Positions 36,422 through 46,408 of a stretch of DNA of 64,000 nt are shown here, in pieces (position 1 is the stretch's first letter; every line of letters begins with the position of its first letter). A program made the translations under genes and the position numbers. Under the pieces are notes generated by a model that searched no databases, had not been told where the DNA came from, and was given only the letters and a program-made list of their open reading frames with translations. Source of the stretch: Galerina marginata (Eukaryota > Basidiomycota > Agaricomycetes > Agaricales > Galerinaceae); contig JAECYW010000014.1 of the NCBI GenBank assembly GCA_023014335.1, positions 682,001-746,000 on the forward strand, read 5' to 3'.

Positions 36422-39409
36422 GGTTATGGGCCCCGCGCTTCATCTATCTTTCAGGGAGTCTTATTTTGTGTCTGGCAGCGACAAAGTTTTGCGCCACATC
36501 ATCATCTTGTGCCAGTTGCCAAATGGCTTCTGAAGACACCCACAAAGCGTATATTAGGTTGGTTGGCCTAGTAGCCGCCATATAGTGTTTACATGCACAT
36601 CATCTGGGGTTGGTTGGCCTAGTAGTCACCAACTTGTTTTGTAAGCCATTGCTTGGCATGGCATGTACGAGTCCCCTCTTTTCATGTAAGTATATTTTTC
36701 CCAAAGTCTGGGAGGAAATAAAGTCCATTCACTGCACCCCTGTAGCTGATAGCTCCCTAGTATTTCAATGTATTTTTTGGTCTACTTGTTTAAAGCTTAA
36801 CTACATATATTTAAGCAAAATTTAAACTTTCTCGAAGCAAAACTGGACTTCCTGCGTCCGGAGGAAAACAGCTTCGCGCGTGCGACGCGTGAATTGGAGA
36901 CGCGTTGTGGTCACATGCCCTAAATCTCCCTGACAGCGATGGGAATAGAAGTCCATGATGTCATCACGGAGCTAATCTCAGGAACAGTCGGGCAATGTTG
37001 TCATTGGAGGTCGTTCTGTCCTCAACCAATATCTCTGTCTCGTCTTTGCCTACCCGGGATCCCAGCCCAAAGATATCAATGCACCACCTAAGTAAGTGCT
37101 TTATCTTTTTACTCATAATAACAATGTCCTTGATTCATCCGACTGTATCTAGGTACTATACGCTCCCCGATGACATGGGCTGCATCATTGCGTCCCTTTT
37201 TGAATCGGTTGCCGACGCTTCCTTCCAGCCTCGCGTATTCCAAGCCTGCCCTCAGGGTGGACCTATCCGCACTGCACAGCTCTCGCCACATTTCTTAGCT
37301 CACCATCCAACTCAGACGATTTCCTTCCCGCGGCGATGGATACCATGGACACGCCCACAAAGAATGCAACTGGACCACCCCAACTTCATTGATTTCCACG
37401 TTCGTAGGCGCAATTTCGACTTGATGGGTGCGCGAATGTGTTTGGCGAACCATTTAGGTTCCGCAGGCATGGACGTCGAGATGGGGGTACAGGTAGCGGC
37501 GGGAAGTTGACGTGGTGAGTTTCGACCCTCCAGCCTGTATGCCGTGGCTAATTCTGTTGGTGTGATCGCAGCCGGCATCGTTCGACATTTGAATGTGGCT
37601 TGGAAAGAGCACAAATAAGTAATTGATAGGAGAACCATGAGATAAATGCCCTCACCCTCTCATTTGGAGCTTCGTTCCCTTCGTCGTGCTGCTGTAAACG
37701 AAGACAAAAATGCTATCGTGAGCATGAACGAAGGAGCCGCGACCTATCGTACAAGCTACACACGCCGTTCCTTCCGCCGTGCAACTTCCCCGCGGACCCG
37801 AGACCAAAGCAGCCACAGCAACAGGCGAAAACCCCAAGAAAGCCGCTTCCTGGATGTCGAATGGTGCTCGCTGCGAGCACCCGAGCAAGTTGGACAGGAA
37901 TTAGATATGGCTCCAAGGCAAACGTTTGAAACTCACGAGGAAACTCACCAGGAAACCACTTCCTGAACGTCGAACGGTGCTCGCTGCGATCACCCGAGCA
38001 AGTTGGAGAAAAGTCAGATACAACTACAAGAGAAGCTCAAAACTCACCACATTAACCCCCTGCCATCCACCTCATCTTCTCGTTCGCAGCACGGGGATCG
38101 ACGAGGCGCCGGCGGGTGGAGGATGTGTGGCTGGGTTGGGGGCCAAAAGATGAACATGGGGGGGATAGATAAAGCGAAGCGAATCTACGGGACTTATTTC
38201 ATGACGCACCTAGCGGGTCTCCCACATCGATCCTGGGTCTTCCCTTGTGTCCATCTCGCCGTTGAGCCGCCGCCGTCCGAATGTCGACCTACAGCCCTGA
38301 GGTCGGAAGGTAGGGGGAGTTGGCAGCGCGTCATTCGGCATGTTTTCGTATCGTGAAACCTAGTTAAAAGATAATGATACTAGTTGAAAAGTACATATAA
38401 GCAATAAAAAAGACTTACCCTACATTTGAGGGTCTTGAGGAACGAGCGGGCTGGCGAGGCTGTGACCATATACACGGCGGTGGAGGAGGCGAACGCGGGC
38501 TGCGTTCGCCATGTTGACGGAGACTGGTGCTGGGATTTGTGCGAGGTATGGGTCAGCTGCATAATGAGGGTGGTTTTTGCGATGTACCTGGTGTATACTC
38601 CCCACCCGAATTTCTTCAATGTCCGGCCCACATCCCTATTGGAGGAGAGGGGCACTTGGAGCAATGCTCAATGTCGTCTCGGGCATGTAGATGAGGCTGG
38701 TGGGACGTGGAAGTGGAATGGTGGTAATTCTGGAATGGTGGCGAGAGCTTGAAGTCGAACACCGACGACGACGGGAATAGAAGCGGAACTAAAAATAGAT
38801 CCCGGGGTTTGCCGGCTAAATGAGCGTAACGCAGGCCCAAAATTTGGGTGGGTCAAGAATCATAAAAGAACGAGCCCTATAAATAGGACTCGTAAATTAT
38901 GTTTCTGTCAACACCATCTTGCATCCAGGTTGGCCAGCATTGCCGCCTATCACTTCAACATATACCCCCCTCATTCAGGCACCCAACTTGCCTCCATATT
39001 ATCACACCCCATTCTTCAGCAGCTCATCACATTGGACCCCCATCCTGGCTTCATTCAAGATTCAAGAAGCCCAAGTCAATATTCAAGCTTCCTCATCATC
39101 TCATTCCATGACTCACACCCCCCACATCATGGACCAGGCTTGTGACCAGCCCACCTCTTTCCCTCATTCACCATTCACCATTTACCCATCTTGTCACCAC
39201 CATCCTCATCATCATCATCAGTACAAATTTGGATGAAGACCTCAATTTCTGTTAGGATTCTTAGGAAGATCTTAGATGGGTTTACTTTCTTATTTTTCTA
39301 AATTTTTAGTGGGAGTTACACTCATTTAATCACCTTCCCTTCCATACTTGTTCAGTGGGAGTCTCCCCTATTTTTCCTTCTACTTCTTCGGTCCCTCGCA
39401 GAGTGGGAG
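36422..39409 (+). other. Internal region of the inner LTR element, no recognised coding sequence
   Basis: Short open frames only, none resembling retroelement proteins. A roughly 70-base segment (TGCTCGCTGCGAGCACCCGAG and context) occurs twice, near 37,845-37,910 and 37,960-38,015. The last 350 bases are pyrimidine-rich with CATCATCATCATCA-type repeats. It may hold captured host fragments, but I cannot identify them. Confidence 0.5.
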
Positions 39410-39563
39410 TGTCAGAATTGGCTGCTCGGTCCGACTTCCCCCGTAATATACATGTACAAACAGTTCATATTTCCTGTTTGTACTCGCACATTCTCTCTAA
39501 CTATTACGTTCATTCTCCGTCCTGCGCGTCTAACCCCGTTCCTATGGGAGCTAGGTTCTGTTA
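39410..39563 (+). repeat. Right LTR of the inner element
   Basis: 154-bp repeat preceded by a purine tract and followed by the AACTT duplication. Confidence 0.78.
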
Positions 39564-39607
39564 AACTTCTCCTAACCCACATTGTTATTCAACCAGTTAA
39601 TCCGAAA

Positions 39608-41095
39608 ATGTCTATGCCATCTCCTCACGACCCCTCGGCGCCTAAATTTAACGGCCAGGCCGAGTCGCTTACACGATTCCTAAAAGAAGTTCGTTTACTC
39701 GGAACGGCCCGCTCTCTCACAGACAAACAAATCATCGAGTGGACTCTGATGTATAGTGATCCCAACGACGCCGAGCTCTGGGAAAGTCAGACAAAAGCAT
39801 CTGGTGACGACTGGGATGCATTCAGGAAGTCTATCATCAAATTGTACCCAGGAGCCGACGGAGACCGTAAATATTCTATCAATGACCTTCAAATACTCGT
39901 CAAAGAAAACGCGCACATACCTGGCATAAATCCTGATCAGTTTGGGAAATTCTACCGAGATTTCCTTCGCATCTCAACATTCCTCAAGAGAAAATCGCGT
40001 CTTTCGGACTTCGAAGCGGCAGCTATGTTCATGTCTGGCCTACATGCTAATTTTCAACTACAAGTACGCGTTCGTCTCAGGCTCAAAAACCCTGATCATC
40101 ACCCCGACGATCCATGGACCTTTAACGAAGTTTCAAACGCGGCATTATTTATAGTGTCACCGTCGTCAGCCAATGAACCCACCTTGTCGACCACAGTGGA
40201 AACTTCCAACGAGCCTACAAATAAGATTACTGACGCCAATTCCAGTTCCATTTCCAACCCAATTTCTTCTTGCAGTCCAGCTCCTATTGACTCAGTTCTA
40301 GTCAATCAAAGTCAAGTCCCAAACGACCAAGTTAGACTCAGTAAACCAGCAACTCTCGACGAGGTCAATTGCAAGTCAAAACTTTATACATTTACTGGCT
40401 CTTCCAACGCGGCCCCGATCATTGCCCCAAATCGGAATTCTCCTAAAGACCACACGACGACCGCATTATTCACAGACAACAACAGCTCATCGAATGTCAA
40501 AATTACTCACGAAATCTTAACTCCTTCCTTCGACGGGCCGCCCCCTGGTTTATTTTTCGTGGCTGCTAATAACGCGCCTATCAACATTCGTCCCACTTCG
40601 CCCAGTCCAACAGTAACTGAATTGAGCTGCGACACACTGCTTCCTTTCGCATCCGCTGACACCCATCAAGTCAACCAAGTCGACGAGCTACTCAACGAGC
40701 AATATAAACCGCACGATTTCTCAATTTCGGCCCTCGACGCGGACAGGTTAGATCCCGACATCGACCCGGAAAGCCAACTCAAAAATGATCAACCCAGCGA
40801 GATATTCGCAACGCAGGCCGTCAATAAATACCTGCGCTGTGTTCCCCTCGCAGTATCAGCCGCAATCCCACTTCAGTTCAGTGGTTTACATCCAACACAC
40901 AAACGGGTACCGATTACCTTGGATAAACAAAACCCATTCTACCGATTCCTTTGGTTCCCGACGCGTAAGAAAAGACTCAAATGCCGCCGATGGAACTTTT
41001 CAAGACCAATTGACTGGGAAGTCAATATTCAAATGTTCCCCGGGGGAAGGGATTCCAAAATCCATGCTCGCAGTGCATCGTGTCGGACAGTCTAG
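39608..41095 (+). CDS. Gag-like protein of the outer LTR element
   Basis: 495 codons. The N-terminal half resembles retrotransposon Gag capsid domains: APKFNGQAESLTRFLKEVRL, then WDAFRKSIIKLYPG, then a helical region with FEAAAMFMSGL. The second half is Ser/Thr/Asn-rich and lacks a visible CCHC zinc knuckle. No protease, reverse transcriptase or integrase follows. The ATG at 39,608 starts the capsid-like part; the open frame extends upstream into the inner element, but that portion is LTR-derived and not expected to be translated. Confidence 0.6.
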   Translation: MSMPSPHDPSAPKFNGQAESLTRFLKEVRLLGTARSLTDKQIIEWTLMYSDPNDAELWESQTKASGDDWDAFRKSIIKLYPGADGDRKYSINDLQILVKENAHIPGINPDQFGKFYRDFLRISTFLKRKSRLSDFEAAAMFMSGLHANFQLQVRVRLRLKNPDHHPDDPWTFNEVSNAALFIVSPSSANEPTLSTTVETSNEPTNKITDANSSSISNPISSCSPAPIDSVLVNQSQVPNDQVRLSKPATLDEVNCKSKLYTFTGSSNAAPIIAPNRNSPKDHTTTALFTDNNSSSNVKITHEILTPSFDGPPPGLFFVAANNAPINIRPTSPSPTVTELSCDTLLPFASADTHQVNQVDELLNEQYKPHDFSISALDADRLDPDIDPESQLKNDQPSEIFATQAVNKYLRCVPLAVSAAIPLQFSGLHPTHKRVPITLDKQNPFYRFLWFPTRKKRLKCRRWNFSRPIDWEVNIQMFPGGRDSKIHARSASCRTV

Positions 41096-41317
41096 TCTGC
41101 ACAAAATTGACGAGCCTATACCAGGAAAAATCCCGTCCCATTTCGCAATAATTCACTCTGATCTTCTATTCATTCATACGTTTCTTCACTTCTTTCCAAA
41201 CTCTCAACTCACCAACTCCCTCGTCCCTCGTCTCAAGACAATCCACACGTCTCGTCGGACAGCTTGGTCACCTGCATGAAATTGACAAGCCTATACCAGG
41301 AAAATCCCCGTCCCATT
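41082..41317 (+). repeat. Internal direct duplication near the outer element's 3' end
   Basis: A segment starting GTCGGACAG and running through GAGCCTATACCAGGAAAA and CGTCCCATTTCG occurs at about 41,082-41,146. It recurs, with several changes, at 41,254-41,317. Confidence 0.6.
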
Positions 41318-41469
41318 TCGACAAAATCTCGTTAATTCACTTTGATTATATTCCTTCGTCCGCTTCTTCGCTTCTTCGTTTCTTTCCGATCCTCCGGCTC
41401 CCTCGTTTCAAGACAATTTCTTCCACAGGAGATCGACACGGAGGTCGATTTTCAAAAGTTCCTGGGAGG

Positions 41470-41968
41470 TGTGGAGTTCCCACTCCGACTGAGCGCGGAA
41501 CAACGGAAACGGCCCCTATTCAAGATGACTACCGGCTCTACCTTCAGCATACGATCGAGGGCAGCTCTAATAATAGGTATACACACGAATTACCTTCGGA
41601 AAGTAGAATTTCTCTTCCTATTTCTTCATCTACGAGACGGCCCCTTTCTAATTACATTTATTCCTACATTCACATGCCGATCTCGAGGCAACTTCCCCCC
41701 TATTCTTATTTCCCCTTAAAATTTTACAGAGAAAATTTCCTAGCTAGTTAGGTATAAAAGCCCTGTAGTAGCTACTTATTTTCTTTGGTTAATCGCAACC
41801 CACCATTTCAAGACCTTTTGGCTGTAAACGTTCAGCGCAACTGGCAACCCGCATCGAGTTACGCCGAGTAACTACCTACCAACTACTTGAACATTTCTAG
41901 GACGTAGTTGACGGAGTCACTACCTACCCTCACCCCTTTCCCTTTCCAACCTCGTTGGAATCTTTTCA
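41470..41968 (+). repeat. Right LTR of the outer element
   Basis: 499 bp, 6,378 bp downstream of the left LTR, with no difference noticed on reading. Confidence 0.88.
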
Positions 41969-44624
41969 ACACCACCATATACGGCTTGGAACGGATAATG
42001 GATCCTTCGGACAATGTTAGGAGCAACTTGTTAAAGAAGCAAAATTTAAACGTACTAAGATATTGAGACCAATTAAGATCGGCTTAACCACCTGTATCCA
42101 CAGCTTCTGAAGAATTCCGTGCATGTCAGTAACGATTTCTTCTCGCATGCCTCGCGTGTTTGATTCCGTATCTCCCTTTTCCTCTTGTTTTGCTAGTGAG
42201 CTACGGTCACGAAGCCCGAGCGACGAGAGGTGGCGATATAGATCATTGCGAAAATTGTTTGCCTGTACATGGGAGAACGCATCGAGAGGTATATGGAGAA
42301 CTGTGCAAGTCTCAGGAACGAGAGCTAGTGCGTCACAGCGTTCTGCGTGAACATTAATAACCACAACCGGACCGTCTTTCAGTCGGCCAAGAAGGCTAGC
42401 ACACCGCGGGGGACGAAGGAAATTTCGGAACTTAGGGATGTCGATGTTGCGGACCGTTTTGAGCAGTTTATCCCATTCTTGAGCTAGCTTGATATGTTCA
42501 GTCGCCTCGGCTTGTATTGACATCTTCCGGTCCATAGTAGGCTCTGGCCCAGCGGTTGACAATTCGATCCGTGACCCCGCATGCTCTAAGGCTTTCGAGA
42601 CCCTCAAAACATCACTGGCAAGCCTAGCATCGTGAAGTTCGAGATCTTCCAATGGCGTTCGGAGGTTGTTGATCTGGTTCCAGACAATGCAGCGGCCTTG
42701 CTCAAGCCACTCCAAAGCCCTGTCAGTATGTCCGAGAGAGATGGCAAAAGCAGCAGCGGTAGTCGACAGGTCAGAAATGTCAATGAGGGTGACATGACGC
42801 ATGCGTATGGTTTTCTCAACTCCCGCAACGCGCGAGAGGAGCTCGATGGCGGTGGTGTATGCGTCTATTGATTCAGATGGATACTGCAGCTTCCTTGAAT
42901 GCATTGCCCAGAGTTTGGCCGACTCGAGACGGCTCGAAGGACCACCTGTGGGATGGGTAGACGCTTGACGGTAGAGTGAGATTGCCTTTTCAAGGTCGCT
43001 TTTAGACCCGGTGATCTCAGAGCGGTGCATATAAGATGTCCCAAGCTGAGTAAGCCTGTTCGTCAACTCTGCATGGCCGTTGGGTGTGAATTCAACAACC
43101 TGTTCATGGATTGATATCGCTTCAAAGAGATCTTCGGGAATTTTATCGCATTGGAAGCGCTGTAAGAAAATATTTCCGAGATTGAACAGGACGACGCAAC
43201 GATGGGCAGTGCGCTCATCGTGGGTGATGGAAGCAGCGACTTTAAATGTTTCCAAGGCCATGTCAAGGTACTTGCGCTTCTCTGTGATTTCATAGCACTG
43301 TAAGAACGCATTTCCTTGGTTATTGAGAAAATTGGGCATATCTCCATGATCCTCTGGAGTAAGTGGGAACGCCTTGTCATAAGCGTGTAATGCAGCAGTG
43401 ACATCTGCAAGACTTTGACGCCAGTGATTTCGACGCAGATACGCGACCGCAAGCAAATTGAGCCATCGGGGTAAATCTGGATGGTTTTCGGGAGTAAGCA
43501 AGATGGCTTGTTCCAAGGTCGAAATGGCTTCGGAACCGTCCTTGAGGTCTCCCGTCTGTTCAAGGCGAGTGGAAAGCGAATGGCCGAGATTGGCCAACCT
43601 TCCAGGTAGTGAGGGGTCGTCCTCTGGTGTTCGATGAACTGCTGTTTGGAAAGCTCCTATTCCTTCTGAGAGGTCTTTTAAGTCGCCAGTATACTTAAAT
43701 TGGCTCAAGAGAGATGTCCCTAGATTATTGAACATCCCAGGCAAGCCTGGGTGTTGAGGATTTGGAACCAGATCGATAGCATTTTGATGAGAGAGGATTG
43801 CTTCAGATATATCTTCAAATTTCTCTGTGTGCATAAATCTAATGGAGAGCGATAGCCCGAGCATATTTCGAAACTTTGGTTCATTGGGACGGAGTCGAGC
43901 CGCCTCGCGGAAGGACAGGATCGCTGAGGAGATATCCACGATATCTTTTTGCGTGCATTTGAAGCGACGGAGAAGTGAATTTCCGAGGTTGAATTGCACT
44001 CCAGGCATCATAGCGTCACCGTTTGGAACGAGATCGGCCAGCTTCTGGTATACTGCTACTGCCTCGGTGATATCTGCGATGTCTGGCTTCGGATTGGATG
44101 CTATGGAACGGTGGTATTGAGACCCAAGGTCAATCAGCCGCTCGATAACGTTGGCAAATCCTATGGCAAAATAGATCTTAATATCGTATCCCCCTTTTGC
44201 AGGATGCAGTCGACGCATAAACCCTGAGTGGCAAGATATATGTAAGTACTCGCCGCTGAAACACGATGGTATACGCTACACTCACTGTCATACACAGGTG
44301 GGTAATTTCTGAAAATATTCAGCTCTTCTTCGGTCAAGAGAAGTTCACCCATCAGATCGCCTTCTGGATTCCAAACACTGAACGAGAGTTCATCGCGGTC
44401 GGGCACCCTAATATTGCAAGTCACTGTTATCCTCCTGTGCCGGGCAAGGAAGGACTGTAAAGTGAAACTGACTTACAAATCGATATCAGGCTCGTACCTC
44501 CACATAGTCGAACCAACTCTTTCGAGGCGGAGCATCCCAGAGCCTTTCTCTGTCAGTGGCGCCGTGATCATTAGGCCGGTTGCTTGCTCAATATTGGGTC
44601 GAGGTGTACATTCAACGAAGACAT
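41969..44624 (-). pseudogene. 5' part of TPR-CHAT gene, TPR repeat region
   Basis: Minus-strand exons recognised: 44477-44624; one ending at 44,407 on its 5' side; a long exon down to 42,056; and a 36-nt piece 41969-42004 that the LTR element cuts. The long exon carries about ten TPR-like repeats of the form LGxSLxxRFxxTGDLxDLxEAI, with PE(DE)HPDLPGxLNNLG linkers, then a helical region leading into CHAT. This TPR-CHAT layout is common in Agaricomycetes. The intron 42005-42055 joins in phase. The first short exons upstream of 44,624 (perhaps as far as about 44,900) could not be phased with confidence, so the start is unresolved. Apart from the insertion I see no other break. Confidence 0.72.
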
Positions 44625-44699
44625 CTGGGAGGGAAAATTCAGTAGTTATTGTACCGTGACGTTTTAGTAAAATGTTCGACTTACCCCACAGTATTTGAC

Positions 44700-46408
44700 C
44701 CCTACGATATGTCAGCCTTCAGCGAGGTTAACTGGTGTTACATAGGTTCATAGCTCACCCTCGGGAAGCGGTATCAACAGGCCGTTCTACATTCTTGACC
44801 GGCTGAGCTCTAATCGTCCGTCATGCATCTCGGACAGATGTGGAAGGAAGTTGAGCTCTTACATTGTCTGTGTGGATGCTTCTTGTAGATTAGGGATCAT
44901 GGCGTTTGTGTAGTGCCTCAGTGTCGTAGTCTCTTGAAACAGGTCTTGTAATCAATCGACAATCAATTTGGTTCAAATAAGGGAAATCCACCTATCAGTG
45001 ACACGAGGACGCAAACGCGTTTAAATATATTCCGTTATAATGGGCCGCTCGACTCGGGAACATTGGTTGGATGTGTTGTCCTCGTCACATAATTTATATT
45101 GGATGGCACGGACTGCCGCAGTATATGATTCTTTTCCAACTGCCATCCGACGAAATCCTGCTAACTTCTGGGCCATCATGGTCGCATCCTCTGTGGCTTG
45201 CTTTCCTCACCATTGAAGCTAAACTGGGATTAATTCTAAAAATGACGGTCAGCTAATACGGCGCAAAGTTGGCTCTTTGTAGACATTCTTCCTGTTTGTC
45301 CCTGATCGCGAAAGCCCAGGAAGTCGAAACCACAGAATCCCACGTGAGACAGTCAGTTTCGACTGCCAGTCATGGGAGGTAAGCAGTGCCCTGCCTTATG
45401 TCGTCGTGCCTGGTACAACTCCAGGGAGGATGCAGAACCCAGACCTCCTACTCGGTTGCCAGGGAAGATAATCGAAAAAGGCCAGTAAAACCTTTTGAAT
45501 CTGGGCCTGAAGCAAGTTGGTGACGATGAAAAGATGCTAGCGATCGTCCGAGAGGAGTTGGAGCTTGAGGCTCAAGCGTATGGGCGCTGATTTGAGAGGT
45601 CGAAATCATCGTGAAGTGTCCCATAAGCCAATGCACGTATCGTCCACGCTGCTAAGAGATACTCGAGTAGAACGAAACACGGTCGTCGACTGCACAAAGC
45701 GTTGGAGGGGTTGATTCAATGCATGACTGAAAGTCAAAATTGGTGGCTTGTGAACCAGGGTGACGGACAATGGTTGGGTAGTACATCGTCGCGTCCTAGC
45801 ACACTATGATCGCCTGGAGACCAGGACCTGTCCGAACTTCGCGGATTTCAGGCGTGAAAATGGCAGAAGTTTTGTTCAGATTTCGGAGCGCCGGAGGCCT
45901 ACCCCTCTCCTTCGCAGAGTTGGTAATCAGATGAAGTGTACTCTGTCTTGGCAACATTGGTGGCCAACTAGCCACCCACCTGGAGGCACTTAGCTTCTGT
46001 AAACATGAATTAAGGAGCTAGAGAAGCCAGTCCGGACAGCAGGTGGTCCTCAAACGCCGGATAAATTCGAAATCAAGGAGTGCCCTTGTTCGAAGTCGTG
46101 AATTTGAGGTTGAAATCTTTGCAATTTTTCCAGACTCGGATTTTGGTCGGATAGATGACAATGACAGAGATATCCTCTTCCACCAGAATCGTTGGCGGCT
46201 AGCAAGACAATTTTTGGACCTGAGGAGAGTTTCAGCGTCAGAATCAGCGAGTCATTTCCTTCACTCATCGTCGAGGAAGACCATGATGGGCAGCGGAACG
46301 TGGAGCGGAGCGGATTAATTTTACCGATCACGTGACAATGATCTCGACGTGATCCGACGACGAGCTCTGGAGTGAGTCTTTCCCAACTTTTTCCCTCTTT
46401 CTTGCAGC
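44700..46408. other. Intergenic region between CHAT and ETF-QO genes
   Basis: About 1.7 kb. The first 200 bases on the left probably hold the unresolved 5' exons and leader of the CHAT gene. The rest shows no gene or repeat I can support. A possible 5'-leader intron of the next gene lies at about 46,371-46,407 (GTGAGT...CAG). Confidence 0.4.

Larger units (their letters stand above)
36268..39563 (+). mobile_element. Inner non-autonomous LTR element (TRIM/LARD-like)
   Basis: Two 154-bp direct repeats (36,268-36,421 and 39,410-39,563) begin TGTCAGAATTGG and end TTCTGTTA. They are flanked by a perfect 5-bp duplication AACTT (36,263-36,267 and 39,564-39,568). The purine tract AGAGTGGGAG directly precedes the right repeat, as expected for a polypurine tract. 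The internal 2,988 bp has no reverse transcriptase or gag. It inserted about 40 bp upstream of the gag ATG of the outer element. A primer-binding site next to the left repeat is not obvious. Confidence 0.78.
35092..41968 (+). mobile_element. Gag-only LTR retrotransposon (outer element)
   Basis: Two 499-bp LTRs (35,092-35,590 and 41,470-41,968) begin TGTGGAGTTCCC and end ATCTTTTCA. I found no difference between them on reading. A 4-bp duplication ACAC flanks the element (35,088-35,091 and 41,969-41,972). A primer-binding-site candidate, TGGAGCCCACCGCGAGG, starts two bases after the left LTR. A short purine run (GGGAGG) precedes the right LTR. The only coding part is a gag-like frame. Without the inner element it is about 3.6 kb, so it is non-autonomous and must borrow reverse transcriptase and integrase. 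It lies antisense to the CHAT gene. Confidence 0.88.

Noticed and set aside
36305..36585. The 154-bp repeat as an assembly duplication
   Set aside because: It is bounded by a perfect AACTT duplication and preceded by a purine tract on the correct side, which is the signature of LTR insertion.
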